Shown piece after piece: positions 42,810 through 50,772 of a DNA stretch of 64,000 nt. The stretch comes from Catellatospora sichuanensis (GTDB lineage Bacteria; Actinomycetota; Actinomycetes; Mycobacteriales; Micromonosporaceae). Under the pieces are notes generated by a model. The model was not told the origin of the DNA. It saw only the letters and a program-made list of their open reading frames with translations, and did no database searches. The first letter of the stretch is position 1. The number at the start of each line of letters is the position of its first letter. The DNA lies in NCBI RefSeq assembly GCF_007483665.1, contig NZ_VIQO01000001.1, positions 186,001 through 250,000 of the forward strand, given 5' to 3'. Made by a program: the position numbers and the translations under genes.

Positions 42810-43196
42810 ATGCAGCAGCTCACGGCAGGCCTGACGGCGAAGGTGCAGTTGACGGTGAGTGACGCGGACACGGCGCAGGCGCTGGGCTCGGGCGACGTCC
42901 CGGTGCTGGGCACTCCGCGGGTGGTCGCGCTGGCGGAGGCGGCCACCGTGGCGACCACCGCGCGAGTCCTGGAGTCCGGGCAGACCACGGTCGGGGTGCG
43001 TGTCGAGCTGGATCACCGGTCGGCGACGCCGGTAGGCCGTACCGTGGTGGCGGAGGCGCTGCTGACGAAGGTCGACGGCCGCAAGCTCACCTTCGAGGTG
43101 ATCCTGCGCGACGGCGAGACCGTCGCGGCGGAGGGTCGGGTGGAGCGGGTCCTGGTGGACCGGCACCGCTTCGTGGAGAAGGCGACGACGTCATGA
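42810..43196 (+). CDS. FlK-like hotdog thioesterase
   Basis: 128 residues, a single hotdog domain. Thr35, Glu43 and His69 have the same spacing (8 and 26) as the catalytic Thr42, Glu50 and His76 of fluoroacetyl-CoA thioesterase FlK, and Gly62 precedes the VELDHRS strand. The family hydrolyses small acyl-CoA; only FlK itself is shown to prefer fluoroacetyl-CoA, so a housekeeping acyl-CoA substrate is more likely. The stop overlaps the ATG of the MBL gene. Confidence 0.8.
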   Translation: MQQLTAGLTAKVQLTVSDADTAQALGSGDVPVLGTPRVVALAEAATVATTARVLESGQTTVGVRVELDHRSATPVGRTVVAEALLTKVDGRKLTFEVILRDGETVAAEGRVERVLVDRHRFVEKATTS

Positions 43197-44044
43197 CCGA
43201 GTTCACCGAGATCGCCGACGGGGTGTTCGTGCTGGTGTACCCGTACCTGCGGGTGAACTGCACGCTGATCACCGGCGAGACCGGTGCGCTGCTGGTGGAT
43301 ACGCTGTCCACCGAGTCCCAGGCCCGTGAGCTGCAGGAGGCCGTGCTGGCGGTCACCGCCAAGCCGCTGGGCATCGTGAACACGCACTTCCACTTCGACC
43401 ACTGCTTCGGCAACGCGACGCTGGCCGGGCCGGAAACCCCGATCTGGGGGCACCGCGAGTGCCGCCGCGAGCTGCGCGAGCACGGCCGGGAGTGGCAGCG
43501 GGCCTGGGAGCAGGAGCTGCTGCCCGACGACGAGCGCACGGCCCGGGCGGTGGGTCGGGTGACGCTGCGGCCGCCGACCGCCGACGTGGACCGCGAAGAC
43601 CTGATCGACATCGGCGGGCGGCAGGTGCGCCTGGCCTGGCACGGCCGCGGCCACACCGCCGGGGACCTGGTGGTACGCGTGGACGATGTGCTCGTCGCCG
43701 GGGACCTGGTCGAGGAGGGCGCCCCGCCGGGGTTCGCCGACTCGTACCCGCTGGACTGGCCGGAGACGCTGCTGGCGCTGTCCCGGACGGTCGGGCCGGA
43801 CACGGTGGTGGTGCCCGGTCACGGCGAGCTGGTCGACGCCGAGTTCCTCACCATCGCCCACGACGAGCTGGCCGCGCTGGACTGGCTGATCCGCGAGGCG
43901 CACGGCGACAGCGGCGACGTGGCCAAGGTGGCCGCGGCCAGCGCGCTGGCCCGCTGGGGCGGAGCCGGGCTGCGTGAGGCCGAGCACGCGGTCCGGCGCG
44001 GCTACGCCCAACTGGACGCGGCCACGCCGAACACGATCGGCTGA
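43193..44044 (+). CDS. MBL-fold metallo-hydrolase
   Basis: 283 residues. The zinc-binding signature is THFHFDH (about residues 63-69), with further ligands His near GRGHTAGD, Asp in AGDLVEEG and His in VVPGHGELV: all expected metal ligands are present, so it should be active. The fold resembles glyoxalase II or arylsulfatase-like hydrolases. Four-nt overlap (ATGA) with the thioesterase suggests a joint role in acyl-thioester clearance. Substrate unknown. Confidence 0.87.
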   Translation: MTEFTEIADGVFVLVYPYLRVNCTLITGETGALLVDTLSTESQARELQEAVLAVTAKPLGIVNTHFHFDHCFGNATLAGPETPIWGHRECRRELREHGREWQRAWEQELLPDDERTARAVGRVTLRPPTADVDREDLIDIGGRQVRLAWHGRGHTAGDLVVRVDDVLVAGDLVEEGAPPGFADSYPLDWPETLLALSRTVGPDTVVVPGHGELVDAEFLTIAHDELAALDWLIREAHGDSGDVAKVAAASALARWGGAGLREAEHAVRRGYAQLDAATPNTIG

Positions 44045-44048
44045 GGTT

Positions 44049-44636
44049 CTAGCCGATCGCGTAGCCGCGCTTGAGCAGCTGATACGCGTCGCCCTGAAAG
44101 CCCTTGTCGTCCGGGATCGCGAAGTCGACCGCGTCCGCGATCCGGTTGATGGTGCAGAAGATCGCGCAGACGTGCACCACGTCGCGCACGCCCTGCTCGG
44201 TGACGCCATGCGCGTAGGCCGCCTCGACCAGCTCCGGGCCGACCTCGCCCGGCTGCAGCGTCAGCGTCTCCAACAGCGCGAACGCCGCTCGCAGCGGGGC
44301 CCGCAGCGGGGCGGTGCGCCAATCTGCCAGCACCGCGGTGGTCACTTCCGGCCCGAGCGTCGCGTCGACGATCGCGCCGTGGCTGCCCGCGCAGAAGCGG
44401 CACTGGTTGAGGTTCGACACGAAGGTGGCCATCAGCTCACGCTCGCCGATGCTCCATTCGGACGGGCCGCGCAGCACCTGGTGCACCCAGGTGGTGAACG
44501 GCTCGCCGAAGAACTCCCGCCGGTAGTGCAGGATCTTCAGGATGTCGGCCGGCGGGCGTCCGCTGGCGATCCGGATCATCTTCAGTTTGACCCGGTCGCT
44601 GAAGCGCCAGGACCGGCTCAGGCTAGGCAGCCGCAT
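44049..44636 (-). CDS. Carboxymuconolactone decarboxylase-family (AhpD-like) protein
   Basis: 195 residues; ATG after GGAGGTC. NQCRFCAGSHGAI carries the Cys-x2-Cys-x3-His motif of AhpD-type alkylhydroperoxidases, and helices either side fit the all-alpha fold. It may reduce peroxides or act as a decarboxylase-like enzyme. It overlaps the upstream gene, encoding a second related protein, by 14 nt, so the two probably form a complex. Confidence 0.82.
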   Translation of the reverse strand: MRLPSLSRSWRFSDRVKLKMIRIASGRPPADILKILHYRREFFGEPFTTWVHQVLRGPSEWSIGERELMATFVSNLNQCRFCAGSHGAIVDATLGPEVTTAVLADWRTAPLRAPLRAAFALLETLTLQPGEVGPELVEAAYAHGVTEQGVRDVVHVCAIFCTINRIADAVDFAIPDDKGFQGDAYQLLKRGYAIG

Positions 44637-45066
44637 GCCGCGTGACCTCCGCCTGAACGCCGGGCGGCAGGGTCGCCGCCGGCTGCGCGGGCACGACCCG
44701 GACCGGTGTGGCGTCGCCGTCGGCCAGCCGGGCCTCGGCCCGCGCGATCGCGGCCAGCCCGGCGTCCAGCCGCCGCTGCCCGGCGCCCAGCGCCACGGCC
44801 ACGGTCAGTTCGAAGACCTGGTCTTCCGACCAGCCCACGCTCAGCAGGTCGCGCACCTGCTCGTCGGTGCTGCGCCAGGCGTGCTCGCGCATGGTGTCGA
44901 CGTAACCGCGCAACTCGTGGGAGACCTCGTCGAGTTTGGCGTGGGCGACGACGTGGCGCACCCGCGACGGCGTCGATCCGGGACCGTCCAGCACCGCATG
45001 GCGCAGCACGGCGAAGAGGCTTTCGGGCGCGGTGTCGTCGTTGTCCGTGTCAGGTACGAGGGGCAC
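44623..45066 (-). CDS. Second CMD/AhpD-like protein without the CxxC motif
   Basis: 147 residues, GTG start after AAGGTG. Helical (LFAVLRHAVLDGPGSTPSRVRHVVAHAKL, DEQVRDLLSVGWSEDQVFELTVAVALGAGQRRLDAG) with the AhpD-like helix pattern but no cysteine pair. It likely partners the catalytically equipped downstream protein. Family call is by fold pattern and context. Confidence 0.65.
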   Translation of the reverse strand: MPLVPDTDNDDTAPESLFAVLRHAVLDGPGSTPSRVRHVVAHAKLDEVSHELRGYVDTMREHAWRSTDEQVRDLLSVGWSEDQVFELTVAVALGAGQRRLDAGLAAIARAEARLADGDATPVRVVPAQPAATLPPGVQAEVTRHAAA

Positions 45067-45075
45067 GAAGGCACC

Positions 45076-45561
45076 TTAGGCCGCGGCGGCCTTCTCCGCT
45101 AGATCCAACCAGCCCGGTGCGTCCCACGGCACACCGCTGGAACCCATCGCGGCCTGCAGGTTCGGTAACGTCGGTGTTACCGACAGTCCGATCAGGATGT
45201 CGGTGGGACCGTCCGCGCGGGGCCTGCCGTCCGGATCGTCGCAGATGAGGATCGACACGGCCGGACCGCACGCCAGCAGCACCGCGCCACGGCCCAGGGC
45301 CCGCAGCCGCCGCGCCGCCCGCAGCGGCGGAACGGGCCCGAACAGCCGGGTCGCATCGGCGCCGCCCAGCACGGTCAGATCGGCGTCCCGGCTCAGCTCC
45401 TCCACGAGTTCCCGCAGCCAGGGCAGTGCGGTGTCCGGCATGCCGGTGACGTCGGCGTGCAGCAGCCGCGGGGGCCCCGGCACACGCCAGAGCCCCCGGG
45501 CGGAGACGAGCGCGTCGGGTCTCAACAGGGATGAGACTTCCACCAGGACCGGCTGCGCCAT
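45076..45561 (-). CDS. Hypothetical protein, STAS-like layout
   Basis: 161 residues from an ATG after GGGGAGG. Alternating strands and helices (PVLVEVSSLL, PRLLHADVTGMP, LPWLRELVEELSRD, LTVLGGADATRLF, GRGAVLLACG) are reminiscent of STAS or Rossmann-type domains, without conserved residues I can name. It lies 9 nt upstream of the CMD pair on the same strand. Confidence 0.5.
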   Translation of the reverse strand: MAQPVLVEVSSLLRPDALVSARGLWRVPGPPRLLHADVTGMPDTALPWLRELVEELSRDADLTVLGGADATRLFGPVPPLRAARRLRALGRGAVLLACGPAVSILICDDPDGRPRADGPTDILIGLSVTPTLPNLQAAMGSSGVPWDAPGWLDLAEKAAAA

Positions 45562-45679
45562 CCCGCCTCCCCTGACGGCTCCGCCGGTCGCGGATTCCGG
45601 TGTCCCACCTGGACGGTGTGACACCGTGGGCGCGAGCGCGGCGTCGGTTGTCAGAGCAAGCATGGCACGGCGTCAACGG

Positions 45680-47695
45680 TCAGGAAACCATCGAGCCGAC
45701 GACGGGTTTCGTCAGCAGCGCGGATTCGTTGCGCCCCACGCCGGGGTCCAGGGTGCGGGCCACGAAGATGGAGTGCCAGACACAGAAGACCAGCACCGTC
45801 CAGATCTTGCGGGAGTTGTCGGCGCCCCCGGCGCGGTGCTCCTTGAGCAGACCGTCGACATAGGACAGATCGAGCAGGTCGTCGGCGCCGGAGGTGTGCA
45901 GGATCTCCCGGGCCCAGTCGTACATCTCGCCGGCCAGCCAGACCCGGGTCGGAGTCGGGAAGCCCAGCTTCGGCCGGTTCACGATGGCCGGCGGCACGAC
46001 CTGTTCGAGGGCCTTGCGCATGGCGTACTTCGTCGCGTTGGAGCGCGGCGGCACCTTGAGCTCCAGCGGGATCTTCGAGGCCACCGCGAACACCTCGCGG
46101 TCCAGGAACGGCACCCTCAGCTCCAGCGAGTGCGCCATGGACATCCGGTCGGCCTTGACCAGCACGTCCCCGCGCAGCCAGGTGTGGATGTCGACGTACT
46201 GCATGGTGGCCACGTCGTCGAGGCCGTCACCGGCCGCTTCGGCGTACAGCGGCGCGGTCACGTCGGTGAACCGGGCCGCCGCCTCGACCGACTCCCGGCG
46301 GCGCAGCAGGCGGCGGATCTCGGCGTCCTCGGTGAAGATCCGCGAGTTGCCGCTGAACCGCTCGGTCAGCGGGGTGGTGCCCCGCTCCAGGTAGCTCTTG
46401 CCGCGCATGCCCCGCGGGATCGCCTTGGAGAGCGCCCGCAGGCCGCGCTGGAACGAGTGCGGCAGCCTGGTCAGCGGGGCCAGTGACAGCGGCTCGCGGT
46501 AGATGCCGTAGCCGCCGAAGAACTCGTCCGCGCCCTCGCCCGAGAGCACCACGGTGACGTGCTTCGCGGCGGTCTGCGCCACGTGGTAGAGCGGGACCAG
46601 CGACGGGTCGGCGACCGGGTCGTCGAGGTGCCAGACGATGCGGGGCAGCGCCTCCATCATCTCCTTGGCGCCGATCTTGGTGGGGATGGTGGTGACGTCC
46701 AGGTGCCGGGCCGACTCCTGGGCCACGTCGATCTCGGAGTAGCCGGGCACGTCGAAGCCGACGGTGAAGGTCAGGATGTTCGGGTTCCACTCCCGGGCCA
46801 GCGCCACGACCGCGGTGGAGTCGATGCCGCTGGACAGGAACGCGCCGACCGGCACGTCCGAGCGCATGTGCAGCCGTACGCTCTCGCGCAGCGTCTCGTG
46901 TATCTGCGCGAACAGCCGCCGCGGGTCGTCGACCGACAGCTGCGGTCGCAGCACCGGCCGGAACCAGCGGCGTTTGGTCAACTCCCCGCCGGTGCGCTCG
47001 CCCGCCTGGCCCGGCCGCCAGGTCAGGCACTCGCCCGAGCCGATGCGCTCGATGCCGTAGTGCAGCGTGTGCGGCTCCGGCACGTACTGGAACGTCAGCA
47101 GGTGCGACAACTGCACCGGGTCGATGCCCGCGTTGCCCGCCGCGGCGCTGGGCGCGAACGGCAGCAGCGCCTTCTTCTCGCTGGCCAGGAACAGCCCGTC
47201 CACGGTCTGCAGGTAGTGCAGCGGCTTGATGCCGAACCCGTCGCGAGCGCCGAACGCCAGCCGCTCCTGCCGGTCCCAGATCACGAAGGCGAACATGCCC
47301 CGCAGCCGGTCCAGCACCGCCTCACCCCAGTAGTGGTATCCCGCCACGATGACCTCACCGTCACCCTGCGTGGCGAACTTCGCGCCGTGCTCGTCGATCA
47401 GCTCCTGGCGCAGCTCGAGGTAGTTGTAGATCTCCCCGTTGAAGGTGAGCAGGTAGCGGGCCTCGGCCGAGTCGGCGCTGTCCGGGCCGGGCGGCGACCA
47501 GGGCAGCGGCTCCTTCGAGAACTCGACGTCGATGATCGCCAGGCGCTTGTGCGCGAAGATCGCGTCGGTGTCCACGACGTCCAGGCCCGTGTCGTCGGGA
47601 CCCCGGTGGTGCAGCCGTTCCAGGGCCTCGCGAAGCGGCCCGGAGTAGGCATCAACCGTGCCCTGACTACTGAAAAAGGCCAAAAGTCCACACAC
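45680..47695 (-). CDS. asnB: Asparagine synthetase (glutamine-hydrolysing)
   Basis: 671 residues. The GTG at 47695 puts the nucleophile Cys at position 2 (M-CGLLAFF), as class II glutamine amidotransferases require; the ATG 12 nt further upstream would bury it. Residues 2-220 are the amidotransferase (RLAIID, FNGEIYNY) and 250-640 the synthetase, with the PP-loop LSSGIDST in place of the usual SGG. ATP, aspartate and glutamine give asparagine. CATGAT seven nt before the GTG suggests a leaderless transcript. Divergent from the aminopeptidase gene with 72 bp between. Confidence 0.92.
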   Translation of the reverse strand: MCGLLAFFSSQGTVDAYSGPLREALERLHHRGPDDTGLDVVDTDAIFAHKRLAIIDVEFSKEPLPWSPPGPDSADSAEARYLLTFNGEIYNYLELRQELIDEHGAKFATQGDGEVIVAGYHYWGEAVLDRLRGMFAFVIWDRQERLAFGARDGFGIKPLHYLQTVDGLFLASEKKALLPFAPSAAAGNAGIDPVQLSHLLTFQYVPEPHTLHYGIERIGSGECLTWRPGQAGERTGGELTKRRWFRPVLRPQLSVDDPRRLFAQIHETLRESVRLHMRSDVPVGAFLSSGIDSTAVVALAREWNPNILTFTVGFDVPGYSEIDVAQESARHLDVTTIPTKIGAKEMMEALPRIVWHLDDPVADPSLVPLYHVAQTAAKHVTVVLSGEGADEFFGGYGIYREPLSLAPLTRLPHSFQRGLRALSKAIPRGMRGKSYLERGTTPLTERFSGNSRIFTEDAEIRRLLRRRESVEAAARFTDVTAPLYAEAAGDGLDDVATMQYVDIHTWLRGDVLVKADRMSMAHSLELRVPFLDREVFAVASKIPLELKVPPRSNATKYAMRKALEQVVPPAIVNRPKLGFPTPTRVWLAGEMYDWAREILHTSGADDLLDLSYVDGLLKEHRAGGADNSRKIWTVLVFCVWHSIFVARTLDPGVGRNESALLTKPVVGSMVS

Positions 47696-47767
47696 GTGGG
47701 CAATCATGCCAGCCAACGGCGGGCGATAGGCTCGGAACACACGAAGACCATGCTCGGAGGCGGCAAT

Positions 47768-49213
47768 ATGACTGAAGAGAAGAAGGGCACCGAGTCGCAC
47801 GACCCTGCGTACCCGGAGAAGTTCCTGCAGTTCATGCGCACCGGATGGAGCGACACCGAGCTCCCGGTGACCCTGCGGGCGGAGGCCCCGAACCACGCCA
47901 AGCGGCGCGCGGCGCTGTCGGCCGCGTTCCCCGGCGAGACGCTGGTGATCCCGTCCGGGCACGAGATGGTGCGGGCCAACGACACCGACTTCATGTACCG
48001 CCCAGGCAGCGATTTCGTCTACCTGACCGGCGAGCACGACCCGGAGAGCGTCCTGGTCATGCGGCCCAACGGCTCGGGCCACGACGCGGTGCTGTACGTG
48101 CGCCCGCGCTCCCCGCGCGACACCGACGAGTTCTTCAAGGACCGCCGCTACGGCGAGCTGTGGATCGGCCGCCGCCACACGCTGCGCGAGAAGTCCGCCG
48201 AGCTCGGCATCGAGACCGCGCACCTGGACAAGCTGGCCGAGCTGCTCGACGACCTCGCGCCCGGCCGCACCCGGCTGCTGCGCGGCCTCGACCCGCACGT
48301 CGACGGCCTGGTCCGGGCGACCGCCCCGGAGCGCGACCGCGAGCTGGCGCACACCATCTCCGAGATGAAGCTGGTCAAGGACGAGTGGGAGATCGCGCAG
48401 CTGCAGGACGCGATCGACGCCACCGTCCGCGGCTTCGAGGACGTGGCCCGGATCATCCCGGCCGACCGGCCGGTCTCCGAGCGGCTCATCGACGGCGTGT
48501 TCGGCCTGCGCGCCCGCCACGACGGCAACACGGTGGGCTACAGCTCCATCGTCGGCGCCGGCAGCCACGCCACCGTGCTGCACTGGATCCGCAACGACGG
48601 CCGCACCACCCCCGGCGAGCTGCTGCTGCTGGACATGGGCGTGGAGAACCGCAACCTCTACACCGCCGACATCACCCGGACCCTGCCGGTCAGCGGCACG
48701 TTCACTCCGCTGCAGCGCCAGGTGTACGACATCGTGCACCGCTCGCAGCAGGCCGGCATGGACTTCATCAAGCCGGGCGTGAAGTTCGCCGACGTGCACA
48801 CCACCTGCATGCGGGTGCTCGCCGAGGGTCTGCACGAGCTGGGCATCCTGCCGGTGAGCGTGGAAGAGGCGATGTCCAAGGAGTCGACGATCTACCGCCG
48901 GTGGACGCTGCACGGCTTCGGGCACATGCTCGGCATCGACGTGCACGACTGCGCGCACGCCCGCCACGAGAAGTACAAGGACGGCGAGCTGGACGAGGGC
49001 TACGTGCTCACCGTCGAGCCCGGCCTGTACTTCCAGCCCGAGGACGAGCTGGTCCCCGCCGAGCTGCGCGGCGTCGGCATCCGCATCGAGGACGACGTGC
49101 TGGTCACCAAGGACGGCGCGGTCAACCTCTCCGCCGGCCTGCCCCGCACCGCCGACGACGTGGAGTCCTGGTTCGCCACCCAGCGCGAGCAGGGCCCCCG
49201 CCTCCCCGCCTGA
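47768..49213 (+). CDS. Xaa-Pro aminopeptidase (M24B)
   Basis: 481 residues; ATG after GGAGGCGGCAAT. The creatinase/prolidase N-terminal domain (residues 1-200) precedes the pita-bread catalytic domain with its five metal ligands: Asp in LLLDMGVENRN, Asp in YTADITRTLP, His in HGFGHMLGIDVHD, Glu in TVEPGLYF and Glu in RIEDDVLV. It removes an N-terminal residue next to proline, using Mn or Co ions, in the cytosol. No signal peptide. Confidence 0.92.
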   Translation: MTEEKKGTESHDPAYPEKFLQFMRTGWSDTELPVTLRAEAPNHAKRRAALSAAFPGETLVIPSGHEMVRANDTDFMYRPGSDFVYLTGEHDPESVLVMRPNGSGHDAVLYVRPRSPRDTDEFFKDRRYGELWIGRRHTLREKSAELGIETAHLDKLAELLDDLAPGRTRLLRGLDPHVDGLVRATAPERDRELAHTISEMKLVKDEWEIAQLQDAIDATVRGFEDVARIIPADRPVSERLIDGVFGLRARHDGNTVGYSSIVGAGSHATVLHWIRNDGRTTPGELLLLDMGVENRNLYTADITRTLPVSGTFTPLQRQVYDIVHRSQQAGMDFIKPGVKFADVHTTCMRVLAEGLHELGILPVSVEEAMSKESTIYRRWTLHGFGHMLGIDVHDCAHARHEKYKDGELDEGYVLTVEPGLYFQPEDELVPAELRGVGIRIEDDVLVTKDGAVNLSAGLPRTADDVESWFATQREQGPRLPA

Positions 49214-49229
49214 CCCACCCCCACCCGCC

Positions 49230-49284
49230 GATCATGAACTTGTGGCACGGCTCGACGGCGTGTCATGAACAAAAGTTCATGATC
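49230..49284. repeat. Intergenic palindrome family B, copy 1
   Basis: GATCATGAACTT (49230-49241) is exactly inverted at 49273-49284. The loop contains TCGACGGCGTGTC (49252-49264), identical in the copy at 58127-58181. An inner GGCACG/CGTGTC pair with one wobble is possible. Confidence 0.85.
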
Positions 49285-49340
49285 GACGGGATCCGTCCGG
49301 GCGCTCCGCCGCGTCTGAGGGGTCAGGGATCGATGCAAAG

Positions 49341-49373
49341 GGCGGGCGTCCCAACATGGGACGTCCGCCCGCC
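49341..49373. terminator. Strong terminator-like hairpin
   Basis: GGCGGGCGTCCCA and TGGGACGTCCGCCC flank an ACA loop, about 13 bp with one bulge. It ends the aminopeptidase transcript before the RTX gene. The remaining 320-bp gap holds this hairpin and the family B palindrome and no gene. Confidence 0.65.
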
Positions 49374-49535
49374 TCGTACGGTTGCGCCACCGGCACCGGT
49401 CTGCACGGGTCTCCGGATCATGGCCGTAACCTGGTCAGTTGCTTCGCGTTGGAGCACATCGGACGGCCAAGACACACGCCGACCTGCACGGGGCAGGTCA
49501 TCGCCCGGCGTGAACGGTCCGCCCGGGGGTGAGCG

Positions 49536-50120
49536 ATGCTCGCGAAGAGTGTGTTCCAAAGTCGCCGTGGATGGGCGCGCGCGGCGGCGGCCGGATTGAT
49601 CGTCGCGACCGGCATGCTGGCGGGCGGCCTGGCCGGGCCGACCACGGCCGGCGCGCTGGTCCCCGATGACGGGTCCAACGCCGGGCAGCAGGCCGCGACG
49701 GCCCTGGTGACCTGCGCGACGGCCACGCCGACCAGGGTCGGCACCAACGGCGCCGACTACATCGTCGGCACCTCGGGCGTCGATGTGATCTTCGGCCTGG
49801 GCGGCAACGACTACATCGACGGCCGCGGCGGCGGCGACCTGCTGTGCGGCAATGCGGGCGCGGACTACCTCGTCGGAGGCGACGGCGCGGACACCCTCGA
49901 AGGGGCCGACGGCAACGACTACCTGCGCGGCGATGGCGGCGCCGACCTCCTGATCGGCGGGAACGGCGAGGACTACCTGCTGGGCGGGACCGGCAACGAC
50001 AACCAGTTCGGCGGACCCAACAACGACCTGCTCAACGGCGGCGACGGCACGAACACCAACGACGGCGGCACCGGCACCGACACGTGCGTCCGCCCGTCCA
50101 CCGGGCCCGGCTGCCCCTGA
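49536..50120 (+). CDS. Small secreted RTX-repeat calcium-binding protein
   Basis: 194 residues. Signal peptide: RRGWARAAAAGLIVATGMLAGGL then probably cleavage after GALA-like sequence (about residue 40). The mature part is almost all GGxGxDYLxGG nonapeptides (about residues 72-175), the calcium-binding beta-roll of RTX proteins, with no catalytic domain. One Cys in the repeats and two at the C-terminus may pair. It may be a surface or matrix protein. It has the same repeat type as the protease at the left edge. Confidence 0.82.
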   Translation: MLAKSVFQSRRGWARAAAAGLIVATGMLAGGLAGPTTAGALVPDDGSNAGQQAATALVTCATATPTRVGTNGADYIVGTSGVDVIFGLGGNDYIDGRGGGDLLCGNAGADYLVGGDGADTLEGADGNDYLRGDGGADLLIGGNGEDYLLGGTGNDNQFGGPNNDLLNGGDGTNTNDGGTGTDTCVRPSTGPGCP

Positions 50121-50284
50121 TCCCGGACTGACGCGCTGAGGCGTCCTCGGCGAGGATCCCGGTCCGGTCCCGGCTCAGCCGCGGCGGGCGCCCACCGCAC
50201 CGGTGGACGTGGCCGAAATCGGCAGCCGGTGGATGCATCCCGTGCGCTGCGGAGAGCGTCTGTACGGCAAGGGATCGACGATTC

Positions 50285-50314
50285 GGGCGGGCGTCCCTGC
50301 GGGGCCGCCCGCCC
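50285..50314. terminator. GC hairpin between the RTX and lipoprotein genes
   Basis: GGGCGGGCG (50285-50293) pairs exactly with 50306-50314, with CCC/GGG extending inside after one mismatch. It lies 165 bp after the RTX stop and 22 bp before the lipoprotein start. Confidence 0.5.
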
Positions 50315-50336
50315 GCTTGCCTGGGGACGTGGTCGG

Positions 50337-50732
50337 ATGCGTGTGACAGCGGTTGTTCTGGCACTGGCGGCGGCGCTGGCCACCGGCGGCTGCGGCACTG
50401 AAGGAAGCCTCGCCCCGTGGCGCCTGGCGGGCACACCGCCGGCCCCCTCCGCGACGAGCGTCGACATCCTGGTCACGGAGATGGCCTGCAACGGCGGCCG
50501 GTCCGCCGACGGGCGCATCGCGGACCCGGAGATCAGCTACGAGGACGACCGGATCGTCGTCACCATGCGCACCGTCCCGCGCGGCGGGGCGAACACCTGC
50601 CAGGAGAACCCGGAGACGCCCTACCGGCTGGAACTCGACGAGCCGCTCGGTGACCGCGTACTCATGGACGGCACCCTGGACCCGCCCGCGGCCCCGGGGC
50701 CCAACCGCCCGACCCACGTCCCGGGGCGGTGA
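50337..50732 (+). CDS. Small lipoprotein of unknown function
   Basis: 131 residues. MRVTAVVLALAAALATGGC is a short lipoprotein signal with the lipidated Cys at residue 19. The mature part has a beta-rich core with a Cys pair (EMACNGG and ANTCQEN) that could form a disulphide, and ends Pro-rich. I do not recognise a family. It is convergent with the amylopullulanase gene, 40 bp away. Confidence 0.65.
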   Translation: MRVTAVVLALAAALATGGCGTEGSLAPWRLAGTPPAPSATSVDILVTEMACNGGRSADGRIADPEISYEDDRIVVTMRTVPRGGANTCQENPETPYRLELDEPLGDRVLMDGTLDPPAAPGPNRPTHVPGR

Positions 50733-50772
50733 GCGGGGCGGACCGCGCACGGCGGCCCGCCCCCCACCTGTG

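Noticed and set aside
45680-47707. ATG at 47707 as the asnB start
   Set aside because: It would place the nucleophilic cysteine at residue 6; the GTG at 47695 gives Met-Cys as the enzyme class requires.
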